From contig CAWGTU010000001.1 of assembly GCA_963825635.1 (NCBI GenBank), forward strand, positions 1,550,001 to 1,614,000: a stretch of 64,000 nt of DNA. Direction: 5' to 3'. Below, piece by piece: positions 36,207-45,608 of this stretch. The first letter of the stretch is position 1. Every line of letters begins with the position of its first letter. This DNA comes from JAOUEA01 sp963825635 (GTDB lineage: Bacteria; Actinomycetota; UBA4738; HRBIN12). Under the pieces are notes generated by a model. It did not search any database and was not told the DNA's origin. It saw only the letters and a program-made list of their open reading frames with translations. The translations under genes and the position numbers were made by a program.

Positions 36207-38423
36207 TCAGCCTCTCATACGCTCACGGCTGCGACGGGCCAGCGGCGGGCGGTCGCGAGTCCCTCGATCACCACCCCGTCCGTAGCGCCGCAATCGCAAC
36301 GCGTTCAACACCACCGTCACGCTCGAGACGGCCATCGCGGCTGCAGCCCACATGGGATCGAGCACCCCGAACACGGCGAGTGGGATCATCACGACGTTGT
36401 ACGCGAACGCCCAGAAGAGGTTCTGCGCGATGATCCGGTAGGTCCGACGGGCCAGCTCGACCGCGTCGGCCACGGAGGCGAGCGAACCTCCCAGGAGGTT
36501 CACCTCGGCCGCGGCGAGCGCGACGTCGGTGCCCCCGCCCATCGCGACCCCCACGTCGGCCTTCGCGAGGGCGGGGGCGTCGTTCAGCCCGTCGCCCACG
36601 AAGATCACCCGATGCCCCGCCTGCTGCACCCTCACGACTTCCCCGACCTTGTCCTCGGGCACGACCTCGGCCGACACTCGGTCGATCCCGACCTCGGTGG
36701 CGACCGCTCGCGCAGTGGCCCGGTGGTCACCGGTCACCAGGGCGACCTCGAGACCCATCCGGCGAAGACGAGCCACGGTGTCTCGGGCCTCCGGCTTCAC
36801 CCGGTCCGCAACGGCCACCACACCGACCGGGGCGCCGTCGATCCACACCGCGAACGGGGTCCGCCCGGCCGCGGCGAGCCGCTCGACTTCATCCTGCATC
36901 GCGCGCGGCAAGGCCCCGGCGCGTCCCACACGGATCTCGCGCCCGTCGACCGTCGTAACCGCCCCGAGTCCTGGCTCGACCCGGTGCGCCTCTCCGCAGG
37001 GTACGTCGATCCCCAGATCCCGGGCCTTGCCGATGATCGCCTCGGCGATCGGATGCTCCGACCCCGCCTCGGCCGCGGCTGCCGCAGCGAGCAGCTCGAG
37101 GTCGGTCACCCCGGACGACGGCACGAGATCGGTGAGCCGCATCACGCCATCGGTGACCGTGCCCGTCTTGTCGAGGAGCACGACGTCAGCTCCGCGTGCG
37201 GCCTCGAACACCTCGCCGCCCTTGAAGAGCACGCCGAGCTCGGCCGCCCTGCCAGAGCCCGCCATGATCGCCGCGGGGGTGGCGAGCCCGAGCGCACACG
37301 GGCACGCGATGAGCAGGACCGCCACCGCGTGGAGCATCGCCGCTCCCACCGTCGCCTCGGTGAGCGCGATCCAGCCGACGAACGTGGCCGCCGCGATCGT
37401 GAGCACGATCGGTACGAAGACCGCCGACACCCGGTCCGCGAGACGCTGGACGGGCGCCTTCGATCCCTGGGCTTCATCGAGGAGCCGCACGATCTCGGCG
37501 AGCCGCGTCCCCGCGCCGACGGTGGTGACGAAGACGACCAGCCGGCCGTTCCCGTTCACCGTGGCGCCGACGACATCGACGCCGGGTCCGACCTCGACGG
37601 GCGCCGACTCCCCGGTCAGCAGCGACAGGTCCACCCACGACGAGCCCTGCTTCACGACCCCGTCCGACGGGATCGTCTCGCCCGGGCGGACGACGACGAG
37701 CTGACCGGGGCGCAGGTCGTCGATGGGGACGCGCCGTTCCGCACCATCGACCAACAAGGTCGCCGTCTTGGCGCCACGATCCAACAGCGCCCTCGAGGCG
37801 TCGGCGGCGCTCGCCCGAGCACGCGCCTCGAGCACCTTGCCGACGAGGATCAGCGTCACGATCACGGCGGCCGTGTCGAAGTAGTGGTCGTGCTCGCCGA
37901 GCACGAGGGCGGCCACGCTGTACCCGTAGGCGGAGAGCGCGCCGAGCGCCACCAGCGTGTCCATCGTGGTCGCTCCGTGTCGGGCCGACCACGCGGCCGC
38001 TCGCAGGAACGGCCACCCCGAGTAGAAGACGACCGGCGTCGCGAGCACCCAGGCGAGCTCCTGACCCCGTGCGGCGTGAGGGACGGCGAACGTGAGCCAG
38101 AGCACGGCCAGGGTCAACGGCACCGCCACCATGAGCCTGAGCATGTACGAACGTGCCTCGTCGGCAGGAGAACGCCGTTCCGTGTGCACCCGCGCGCCGT
38201 ACCCGACACGGCGGACGGCTTCGACGAGCGGCTCGACGGGACCGTCGACACGCAGATCCCGCTCCCCGTGGATCGTCGCGGTGCGTGTCGCGAGGTTCAC
38301 GGACGCCTCCTCGACCCCCGGCACCCGCACGAGGGCCCGCTCTACCCGTTGCACGCAGGACGCGCAGGTCATGCCCTCGATGTCGAGTACGATCGCGAGA
38401 CGGTCGGCTGCCTCGGGTCTCAC
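36207..38423 (-). CDS. copA: Copper-translocating P1B-type ATPase
   Basis: This 738-residue pump exports Cu(I). An N-terminal metal-binding domain has the motif GMTCASCVQRVERAL. The membrane CPC motif is in LLIACPCALGLATPAAIM, the phosphorylation site in LLDKTGTVTDGV, and the hinge in VGDGLNDAPALAKADVGVAM. The start codon is GTG at 38423, sharing four bases with the csoR stop (GTGA). Regulation by the adjacent CsoR is expected. Confidence 0.95.
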   Translation of the reverse strand: MRPEAADRLAIVLDIEGMTCASCVQRVERALVRVPGVEEASVNLATRTATIHGERDLRVDGPVEPLVEAVRRVGYGARVHTERRSPADEARSYMLRLMVAVPLTLAVLWLTFAVPHAARGQELAWVLATPVVFYSGWPFLRAAAWSARHGATTMDTLVALGALSAYGYSVAALVLGEHDHYFDTAAVIVTLILVGKVLEARARASAADASRALLDRGAKTATLLVDGAERRVPIDDLRPGQLVVVRPGETIPSDGVVKQGSSWVDLSLLTGESAPVEVGPGVDVVGATVNGNGRLVVFVTTVGAGTRLAEIVRLLDEAQGSKAPVQRLADRVSAVFVPIVLTIAAATFVGWIALTEATVGAAMLHAVAVLLIACPCALGLATPAAIMAGSGRAAELGVLFKGGEVFEAARGADVVLLDKTGTVTDGVMRLTDLVPSSGVTDLELLAAAAAAEAGSEHPIAEAIIGKARDLGIDVPCGEAHRVEPGLGAVTTVDGREIRVGRAGALPRAMQDEVERLAAAGRTPFAVWIDGAPVGVVAVADRVKPEARDTVARLRRMGLEVALVTGDHRATARAVATEVGIDRVSAEVVPEDKVGEVVRVQQAGHRVIFVGDGLNDAPALAKADVGVAMGGGTDVALAAAEVNLLGGSLASVADAVELARRTYRIIAQNLFWAFAYNVVMIPLAVFGVLDPMWAAAAMAVSSVTVVLNALRLRRYGRGGDRGTRDRPPLARRSRERMRG

Positions 38424-38710
38424 TTGGCGGCGAGCCGGCCCACGGCTGCCATCAGCTCCTCGATCTTGGCCTCACCACTGCCCTGCTCGATCGATTCACG
38501 AACGCAGTGACGAACATGGTCGTCGAGCAATCCCATCCCGACCGCTCGCAAGGCCGCCTGCACCGAGCTCAGCTGCGTGAGGATGTCGATGCAGTACGCG
38601 TCTTCCTCGACCATGCGCTGCAAACCACGCACCTGGCCCTCGATGCGGCGGAGCCGATCCCGCACCGCCTTCTCGTTCATCGTGTAGCCATGCACACTGA
38701 GCCCCCTCAC
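38420..38710 (-). CDS. csoR: CsoR-family copper-sensing repressor
   Basis: This 96-residue metal-sensitive repressor (DUF156) shows the copper ligands Cys in YCIDILTQLSS and His plus Cys in DDHVRHCV, matching the Cys-His-Cys set of copper CsoR proteins. It would release DNA when Cu(I) binds. The GTG at 38710 overlaps the upstream YHS gene stop by four bases; GTG 38695 or ATG 38680 are alternatives. An operator candidate lies at 38911-38929. Confidence 0.92.
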   Translation of the reverse strand: MRGLSVHGYTMNEKAVRDRLRRIEGQVRGLQRMVEEDAYCIDILTQLSSVQAALRAVGMGLLDDHVRHCVRESIEQGSGEAKIEELMAAVGRLAAK

Positions 38711-38871
38711 ATACGCCGCTCATCGTCGGTGAGCGACACGAAGTGGTCGGGATCGTCCCGGAACCGTCGCATGCACCCGACCGAACAGAAGAGGTACGTG
38801 ATGCCGTCGTGTTCCCATGCCGCCGCCGCGGACGCTTCATCGACGGTCATGCCGCACACCGGGTCCTTCAA
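38707..38871 (-). CDS. YHS-domain small metal-binding protein
   Basis: This 54-residue protein starts at TTG 38871, 5-6 nt after AGGAGG. It reads MKDPVCGMTVDEASAAA at the start, then YLFCSVGCMRRFRDDPDHF. That is the YHS domain, with cysteines at positions 6, 29 and 33. It overlaps csoR by four bases (GTGA). It is short and has a rare start codon, so it is easily missed. The YHS domain is commonly found next to or fused to copper ATPases, so it may pass copper to CopA. Confidence 0.85.
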   Translation of the reverse strand: MKDPVCGMTVDEASAAAAWEHDGITYLFCSVGCMRRFRDDPDHFVSLTDDERRM

Positions 38872-38908
38872 GGTCGCCTCCTCGATCGTCGTCGGATCGC
38901 GGCACGGG

Positions 38909-38914
38909 AGTATA
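38909..38914 (-). promoter_or_regulatory. -10 box of the copper operon
   Basis: The minus strand reads TATACT, 37 nt before the YHS start, and overlaps the operator. No good -35 is visible. Confidence 0.45.
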
Positions 38915-38929
38915 CCAGGGGGGGGTATC
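38911..38929. promoter_or_regulatory. CsoR operator candidate
   Basis: ATACC and GGTAT form an inverted repeat around a G-run (eight consecutive G on the plus strand). This matches the GC-tract palindrome form of CsoR operators. It overlaps the -10 of the copper operon. Confidence 0.7.
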
Positions 38930-39008
38930 TTGCCACGACGTCCAGGGCTTCTTGGGGCTCCCTGACCACGGTGTATGCTCGCCGCACGGTGCGAGGAAGC
39001 TGGCTCAC

Positions 39009-40043
39009 GTGTCCACGCGGGTAGCGCCGACCCCCCACGGGGCGCTCGGACTCACCGACGACGACCTCCTGGCGATGTTCCGTCTCGTGCTGACAGCCCG
39101 ACTGCTCGATGAGGCGGCCCTGCGACAGAACCGCATGGGTCGGGCCCCGTTCGTCGTGCCGGCGGAAGGGCACGAGGGGTGCCAGGTGGGCACGGCGTGG
39201 GCGATGCGCAGGGGCGTCGACGTCTGGTTGCCGTACTACCGAGACGGCGGCGTGGTCCTCACCGCGGGCATGACGCCCTACGAGATCTTCCTCGGCATCT
39301 TCGCCAAGGCGGACGATCCGTCGAGCGGCGGGCGCCAGATGCCGTCGCACTGGGGACATCGCGCGCTCGGCATCATCACCGGCTCCTCCCCGATCGCGAC
39401 CCAGGTGCCGCACGCGGCCGGCATCGCCTATGCGATCAGGTACCGCAACGAAGACGCCGTGGTGGCGTGTTGGTTCGGCGATGGAGCGACGAGCGAGGGC
39501 GACTGGCACGAGGGGTTGAACTTCGCGGGGATCCACCGCCTGCCGGTGGTCTTCGTCTGCGAGAACAACCACTACGCGATCAGCGTGCCGCAGTCCAAGC
39601 AGATGGCGATCGACGACGTGGCCGACCGAGCGGCAGGGTACGGGTTCCCCGGCGTCGTGGTCGACGGCAACGACGTGCTCGCCTGCTACGCCGCGATGAA
39701 GGAGGCGCACGACCGCGCCCGCGCCGGCGAGGGCCCGACGTTGATCGAGTGCAAGACCTATCGGTTCCTGGGGCACACGTCCGACGACGACGACAAGACC
39801 TACCGCTCGCGAGACGAGGTCCAGGAGGCGCGGCACCACGATCCGCTCCACGTGTTCGGCGAGTACCTGCGCTCGCAGGGACTCCTCGACGACACGGGGG
39901 GCGAGGAGCTGCGCGTTTCGGTCAAGGGGGAGATCGACGAGGCCCTCGCGGCCGCATGGGATGCTCCCGACCCGGAGCCTTCGTCGGCGCTCCGGCACGT
40001 GTTCGCCGAGGGCGGTCCCGAGGACGGCCAGGGTCGCGCATGA
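39009..40043 (+). CDS. 2-oxoacid dehydrogenase E1 alpha subunit (second copy, branched-chain-like)
   Basis: This 344-residue protein has DGATSEGDWHEGLNFAGIHRLPVVFVCENNHYAISVP, the ThDP motif. The layout, FVVPAEGHEGCQVGTAWAMRRG and the cue HWGHRALGIITGSSPIATQVPHAAG resemble branched-chain 2-oxoacid dehydrogenase E1 alpha. GTG 39009 is the probable start. A TATGCT box at 38974-38979 is a -10 candidate. It overlaps E1 beta by four bases. No E2 or E3 gene follows. Confidence 0.9.
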   Translation: MSTRVAPTPHGALGLTDDDLLAMFRLVLTARLLDEAALRQNRMGRAPFVVPAEGHEGCQVGTAWAMRRGVDVWLPYYRDGGVVLTAGMTPYEIFLGIFAKADDPSSGGRQMPSHWGHRALGIITGSSPIATQVPHAAGIAYAIRYRNEDAVVACWFGDGATSEGDWHEGLNFAGIHRLPVVFVCENNHYAISVPQSKQMAIDDVADRAAGYGFPGVVVDGNDVLACYAAMKEAHDRARAGEGPTLIECKTYRFLGHTSDDDDKTYRSRDEVQEARHHDPLHVFGEYLRSQGLLDDTGGEELRVSVKGEIDEALAAAWDAPDPEPSSALRHVFAEGGPEDGQGRA

Positions 40044-41029
40044 CCGAGAAGAACGTCGTCACCGCGATCCGCGACGCCCTGCACGACGAGATGGCCGACG
40101 ACGATCGGATCGTGCTCCTCGGTGAGGATGTCGGGAACCGGGGCGGCGTCTTCCGCATCAGCGCGGGCTGGATGCAGGAGTTCGGCGAGCACCGTGTGAT
40201 CGACACGCCCCTCGCGGAGTCGGGCCTCGTCGGGGTGGCGATCGGCATGGCGATGCACGGCATGCTGCCGGTGGCCGAGATCCAGTTCGCTGACTTCATC
40301 CATCCGGCGTTCGACCAGATCGTGTCGGAGGCCGCCCGCATCCGCTATCGGTCGAACGGAGCCTTCTCGTGCCCCTTGGTGATCCGGGCTCCGTGCGGCG
40401 GCGGCATCCACGGCGCGCTCTACCATTCGCAGTCGATCGAGGGGTTCTTCGCCCATGTGCCGGGACTCAAGGTCGTGATGCCGGCCACTCCGGCCGACGC
40501 GGCAGGACTGCTGCGTGCCGCGATCGCCGACCCCGATCCGGTGTTGTTCCTCGAGCACAAGAAGACGTACCGAGCGGTCACCGGCGACGTGCCCGACGAT
40601 CGGCACATCGTCGAGATCGGCACGGCGGACGTGAAACGCGAAGGCACCGACCTCACCTGCATCAGCTACGGGTACGCCCTGCACACGTGCCTCGACGCCG
40701 CCGCCCGGCTGCTCGAGGACGAGGGCGTCTCGGTCGAGGTCGTCGACGTGCGCTCCCTGGCGCCGCTCGACACCGGGGCGATCCTCGCGTCCGTGCACCG
40801 TACCTCGAAGGCGATCGTCGTGTACGAGGACAACCGCACCTACGGTGCGGGAGCCGAGATCGTGGCCACGATCGCCGAGGAGGCGATGTTCGACCTCGAT
40901 GCGCCGATCGTGCGCGTCGGGGGTCCCGACGTCCCGGCGATGCCGTTCGCGACGCCGCTCGAGCACTTCTTCATGGAGCCGGAACCGGACCAGGTCTACC
41001 GGCGCATGCTCGACCTCGCGCGAGCATGA
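40040..41029 (+). CDS. 2-oxoacid dehydrogenase E1 beta subunit (second copy, branched-chain-like)
   Basis: This 329-residue beta chain starts MTEKNVVTAIRDALHDEMADD, then has VLLGEDVGNRGGVF, HRVIDTPLAESGLVGVAIGMAMHG and QFADFIHPAFDQIV. The combination with the upstream alpha chain gives a complete E1. It must borrow the E2 and E3 of the first cluster, or another one elsewhere. It overlaps the alpha gene by ATGA. Confidence 0.91.
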   Translation: MTEKNVVTAIRDALHDEMADDDRIVLLGEDVGNRGGVFRISAGWMQEFGEHRVIDTPLAESGLVGVAIGMAMHGMLPVAEIQFADFIHPAFDQIVSEAARIRYRSNGAFSCPLVIRAPCGGGIHGALYHSQSIEGFFAHVPGLKVVMPATPADAAGLLRAAIADPDPVLFLEHKKTYRAVTGDVPDDRHIVEIGTADVKREGTDLTCISYGYALHTCLDAAARLLEDEGVSVEVVDVRSLAPLDTGAILASVHRTSKAIVVYEDNRTYGAGAEIVATIAEEAMFDLDAPIVRVGGPDVPAMPFATPLEHFFMEPEPDQVYRRMLDLARA

Positions 41030-41068
41030 TCCAGCGCCCATCGGCCTCGGCCCGCCCGTTGGTTCAGG

Positions 41069-44000
41069 GTGTGTCCGAGGACGTCGATAACGCCATCGAC
41101 GGTGAGTCCTCACGACGCCACGCCCGGACCCGATCACGAACGGTCGACGAGCCGGCACGACCTGACGGTCGTGTTGGGCGCTGTCGCGCTGTTCACGATC
41201 GGCGTCACGACCGGTGCGTTCCAGGTGATCCACGAGGCCCTCGAGGCGAGGGCACGGGGGATCGCCGATGCCGCGTTCGGGATCTTGATCGTCGGCTGCT
41301 GGGCAGCCGGGGTGATCGCGCTCCTGCATCGGCGCCACGCGCGGGACGAACAGCACCGGCGCACCGAGACCGAGTCGAAATACCAGACCCTGGTCGAGCA
41401 GGTTCCTGCCGTTGCGTATGCGTGGGACCCGGCACACGAGCCCGGCACCGTGCCCGCCGTCTACATCAGTCCGCAGATCGAACGCCTGCTGGGCTTCACG
41501 GCCCAGCAGTGGATGGAGGACCCGGAGCTGTGGGGCCGCTTGGTGCACGACGATGACCGCGATCACGTGCTCTCGGCATGGCGTGAGGCGGTCGAGGTGG
41601 GCGAGCGGTTCATCGTCGAGTACCGCATCCGCACCGCGACCGGCGAGGAAGTCTGGGTTCGCGACGAGGCGAGCCCGTCACACGATGAGGAGGGGACGCG
41701 CTACCGGGGGGTGATGGTCGACGTCACGTCGGAGCACGAGACCCAGCAGGCGCTCCGCTCGCTCGAGGAACGGTTCCGGCGACTCATCGAACAGACACCG
41801 GGCATCACCTACATCGAGGATGCGGCGACCGCGGAGACCCTCTACATCAGCCCGCAGGTCGAGGATGTCTACGGGTACACGCCGCAGGAGTGGATGGAAG
41901 ACGGCGGCCTCTGGGCGCGATCGCTGCACCCCGACGATCGGGCGTGGGTCACGGCAGAGGATGCGGCCGATACCGGCGATGCATGGTGCGTCGACTACCG
42001 GTCGGTCACCAGGGACGGACGCACGATCTGGGTGCACAACGAGGCCGTGCTGATCCGCGACGACGCCGGCGCGCCACTCGTCTGGCAGGGACTCGTGCTC
42101 GACATCACCGAGCGGAAGGAAGCCGAGGCTCGTCTGCGCGAGGCCGAGGAACGCTACCGGACGCTCGTCGAGCAGCTCCCGGCGGTGATCTACATCGACG
42201 CCATCGACGAGATGGCCACCGCGCGCTACGTCAGCCCGCAGTACGAACGGCTCACCGGCTACACGCCGGCCGAACGGCTGGCGGACCCGGCGATGTGGAT
42301 GCGGATCATCCACCCCGACGATCACGCTCGCGTGCTGGCGGAATCGAACCGCACGAACGAGACGGGCGAGGACTACGACATCGAGCACCGCATCGTCCGG
42401 AAGGACGGGAGGGTCGTCTGGGTGCACGACCATGCCTTCTTGGTCCGCTCGGCCGACGGGGATGACGTGTGGCAGGGGGTGCTCACCGACATCACCGATC
42501 GCAGGCTCGCCGAGGACGCCCTCACCACGAGGGACCGCATCCTCGAAGCGGCGGGCTACGCCGCGGAACGCTTCCTGCGCGCGCCGTCGTGGCAGGAGTG
42601 CATCGATGACGTGCTCGCCCGGCTCGGACTCGCGGGCTCGGCCACCCGAGCGGCGGTATCCGAGAACCTCGATCGCCCGTCGGGCTTGCACGCGGCGTTG
42701 CGCCATGCCTGGCTATCCGACGAAGCGCCTCCCGCGATCGCACAGTCTTCGTCGGAACCCCGCCCCTACGGCGAGGATCACGCACGATGGGTGCGGACGC
42801 TCGGCTCCGGGGCTGCCATACACGGCCCGGTGGCCGAACTTCCCGAACCGGAACGAGGGATGCTCGCCGACCTCGCCATCCGTTCCACAATCGTGATGCC
42901 GGTCCACGTGCACGGCGCGTGGTGGGGATACCTCTGCTTCGACGAGTGCGACGAGGATCGGGCCTGGCAGCCGGCGGAGGTCGACGCGATCCGGGTGGTG
43001 GCCAACACGCTCGGCGCCGCGATCGAGCGGGAGCAGGGCGCACGGCGCCTCGGCGAGGCTGAGGAGCGCTACCGCGCCATCGTGGAGCACGTGCCGGCGG
43101 CGATCTACCTCGATCGCGCCGACCGATCGATGCGCACGATCTACGTCAGCCCCCAGGTCGAAGAGATCACGGGGTACACACCGCAGGAGTGGATCGACGA
43201 TCCCGATCTCTGGCTCACGATCATGTCACCGGAGGACCGACCCGAGGCCGAGCGCACCTACGTCGAGTCGGTGACCTCGAAGCAGCCGTGGAAGGCGGAG
43301 TACCGCGTCAACACGCGCGACGGGCGGACGATCTGGCTGCACGACGAGACCACGTTCGTCACCGACGCCGACGGAGCACCGCTGTTCCTGCAGGGCGTGC
43401 TCATGGACATCACCGAGCGGAAGCTGGCGGAGCAGGCTCTGCGTGAGTCCGAGCGGCGCGAGCGCGACGCCGCTGAGCGGCTGCGGGCGCTCGACGAGAT
43501 GAAGAACACGTTCCTGGCCGCGGTCTCGCACGAGCTCCGGAGCCCGCTCACGTCGATCCTGGGACTGTCGATCACCCTCGAACGCTCCCCGGAGATGGAC
43601 ACGAACGACCGAGTCGATCTCCTCGAACGACTCGCGTTCAATGCGCGCAAGCTCGATCGCCTGCTGAAGGATCTGCTCGACATCGACCGACTCAACCGAG
43701 GGATCGTGGAGCCTCAGTACCGAGCGGTCGACGTCGCTGCGCTCACGCGACGCAGCGTCGAGAGCCTCGACACGGTCGCCGGCCGCACGATCGAGTTCGA
43801 GACGCCGCCCCTCGTGCTCACGATCGACCCGCCCAAGCTCGAACGCATCGTCGAGAACCTGGTCGCGAACGCCGTGCGACACACCCCCTCGACGAGCCGC
43901 ATCTGGGTCCGTCTCGAACCCGTGGAGGAAGGGGCGATCCTCAGCGTCGAGGACGACGGACCAGGGGTACCTCCCGAGCTCCGGGACGCCGTCTTCGAAC

Positions 44001-44242
44001 CCTTCCGTCAGGGACCGACCGCCACCCCGCACTCCCCCGGCACCGGCATCGGGCTCTCCCTGGTCGCTCGGTTCGCCGAGCTCCATGGGGGCCGCGCGTG
44101 GGTCGACGAACGGCCCGGTGGTGGTGCTGCGTTCCGCGTGTTCCTGCCCGCTCCTCGCGGCGCCGGTCCGGCGAGGGGGACCGCCGACGACGTGGACATC
44201 GCCGGCGGGGACACGGAGGCGGCGACGGTCGACGCCGTCTGA
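41069..44242 (+). CDS. Multi-PAS/GAF membrane histidine kinase
   Basis: This protein has 1057 residues. Two N-terminal membrane helices (about 32-52 and 67-88) precede three PAS-type domains (about 96-230, 232-353, 357-482), each beginning YRTLVEQ or similar and ending DITERK or similar. A GAF domain follows (about 490-655), a fourth PAS (about 668-790), then HisKA with FLAAVSHELRSPLTSIL and HATPase with VENLVANAVRHTPS and GTGIGLSLVARFAELHGG. It is an integrated sensor whose ligands are unknown. No response regulator is adjacent. GTG 41069 and GTG 41102 are both possible starts. Confidence 0.88.
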   Translation: MCPRTSITPSTVSPHDATPGPDHERSTSRHDLTVVLGAVALFTIGVTTGAFQVIHEALEARARGIADAAFGILIVGCWAAGVIALLHRRHARDEQHRRTETESKYQTLVEQVPAVAYAWDPAHEPGTVPAVYISPQIERLLGFTAQQWMEDPELWGRLVHDDDRDHVLSAWREAVEVGERFIVEYRIRTATGEEVWVRDEASPSHDEEGTRYRGVMVDVTSEHETQQALRSLEERFRRLIEQTPGITYIEDAATAETLYISPQVEDVYGYTPQEWMEDGGLWARSLHPDDRAWVTAEDAADTGDAWCVDYRSVTRDGRTIWVHNEAVLIRDDAGAPLVWQGLVLDITERKEAEARLREAEERYRTLVEQLPAVIYIDAIDEMATARYVSPQYERLTGYTPAERLADPAMWMRIIHPDDHARVLAESNRTNETGEDYDIEHRIVRKDGRVVWVHDHAFLVRSADGDDVWQGVLTDITDRRLAEDALTTRDRILEAAGYAAERFLRAPSWQECIDDVLARLGLAGSATRAAVSENLDRPSGLHAALRHAWLSDEAPPAIAQSSSEPRPYGEDHARWVRTLGSGAAIHGPVAELPEPERGMLADLAIRSTIVMPVHVHGAWWGYLCFDECDEDRAWQPAEVDAIRVVANTLGAAIEREQGARRLGEAEERYRAIVEHVPAAIYLDRADRSMRTIYVSPQVEEITGYTPQEWIDDPDLWLTIMSPEDRPEAERTYVESVTSKQPWKAEYRVNTRDGRTIWLHDETTFVTDADGAPLFLQGVLMDITERKLAEQALRESERRERDAAERLRALDEMKNTFLAAVSHELRSPLTSILGLSITLERSPEMDTNDRVDLLERLAFNARKLDRLLKDLLDIDRLNRGIVEPQYRAVDVAALTRRSVESLDTVAGRTIEFETPPLVLTIDPPKLERIVENLVANAVRHTPSTSRIWVRLEPVEEGAILSVEDDGPGVPPELRDAVFEPFRQGPTATPHSPGTGIGLSLVARFAELHGGRAWVDERPGGGAAFRVFLPAPRGAGPARGTADDVDIAGGDTEAATVDAV

Positions 44243-44257
44243 GTCGTTCGACCGAGA

Positions 44258-45535
44258 CTAGCCGTCATCGGGACGGTCGGCGTCGAGGTCGGGCTCGTCG
44301 GCGAAGCGCATGCGGACCGCAGCCACCCGCCCTCCTCCGCGGGCCTTCGCCTTCCGCCGTTGCTCGCCCATCGCCTGCTTCGCCTCCTCGGGGTCGATCT
44401 CCCGCGTCAGGTCCGCCTCGATCACCTCGTGCCGGTCGAGGGCGCTCGAGACGATCGCTTGCACGATCGCTGCCACGGGCAACGCGATGAACGCTCCGAT
44501 GAGGCCCGCGATGCTGGCTCCGGCGATCGCGCACCCGAACGCGACCGCCGGGTGCAGCTCCATCGTCTTGGCCGTGATGCGCGGGCTCAGCACGTAGTTC
44601 TCGAGTTGCTGGTAGAGGGTGAAGAACACGAGCAGGACCAGGGCCTTCCACGGGCTCTCCACGACGGTGACGAGGAGCGGCAGGGCCATGGCGATGTAGG
44701 TGCCGACCGTCGGGATGAACTGCGAGACCAGTCCCATCCACACCGAGAGCGGCACGGCGAACGGCACCTCGAGGATCGTCAGCACGATGAACGTCGCGAA
44801 ACCCGAGACGAGAGCGAGCAACAGCCGGGAGTAGAGGTAGGCGCCCGTCTTCTCGATAGCGACCTCCCACACCCACAACACGTGTTGTTGGCGGACCGGC
44901 GGCAGCACCGAGAGTACGGTGCGCCGGAACCGCGGCCCGTCGGCCGTGAAGTAGAACGTGAACAGCCCCACCGTCAGGAGCATGAAGACCGCGCCGAGCA
45001 GGGACGACGCGAACCCGAAGACGTTGCCCGCGATGTTGGTGGCGAACCCCGCCAGGTTGGAATCGGCGTTCTGGAGCTGGTCCTCGATCGTGGCTTGCGA
45101 GATCTCCACGTTGAACCATCGCTCGGTGTACCCACTCACGTTCGCGAGGATGTCCGGCGCCGCCCCGATCAGCGCGCGCAGTTGGTCGACGACGAGCGGG
45201 ATCATCAGGCCAACCATGACGATCGAGAAGACCGCGATCGCCAACAGGATCGCACCGGTGGCCAGGCCCCGGCGCCACCCCCGCCGCGCGAGCCAATCGA
45301 CCGCCGGCTCGAGCGCGAACGAGGCGAACAGCGCGACGAGAACCCACGTGAGCAGGCTGGAGAGCTGGCGCAGCAGGGATGTCGCCGTCATGGCGACCAG
45401 CCACACCGCGAAGATGATCGCGAGGAGCGTGAGGATCCACCGCCACGGTGGAGGGTGGATCGTCACCGGGATCGGCCGGCGTTGCTCGGGCTCGGACGGA
45501 CCGTCGCCCGACCTCGGCTCCTGATCCTCGCTCAT
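44258..45535 (-). CDS. AI-2E family transporter (PerM-like)
   Basis: This 425-residue protein has about eight membrane helices, the central soluble loop and the C-terminal QLENYVLSPRITAKTMELHP segment diagnostic of the family. Members export small molecules, and some appear to be sodium/proton antiporters; this one's cargo is unknown. The ATG at 45535 follows GGAGGAG. An upstream ATG (45610) would lengthen it by 25 residues but lacks conserved sequence. The gene is divergent from lipA. Confidence 0.88.
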   Translation of the reverse strand: MSEDQEPRSGDGPSEPEQRRPIPVTIHPPPWRWILTLLAIIFAVWLVAMTATSLLRQLSSLLTWVLVALFASFALEPAVDWLARRGWRRGLATGAILLAIAVFSIVMVGLMIPLVVDQLRALIGAAPDILANVSGYTERWFNVEISQATIEDQLQNADSNLAGFATNIAGNVFGFASSLLGAVFMLLTVGLFTFYFTADGPRFRRTVLSVLPPVRQQHVLWVWEVAIEKTGAYLYSRLLLALVSGFATFIVLTILEVPFAVPLSVWMGLVSQFIPTVGTYIAMALPLLVTVVESPWKALVLLVFFTLYQQLENYVLSPRITAKTMELHPAVAFGCAIAGASIAGLIGAFIALPVAAIVQAIVSSALDRHEVIEADLTREIDPEEAKQAMGEQRRKAKARGGGRVAAVRMRFADEPDLDADRPDDG

Positions 45536-45608
45536 CGACTCCTCCAGGCCCTCTCGGACCGCTCCTGGGGCGGAGGATAACCCCGATGCGCGGCTACACT
45601 CGGACGAC

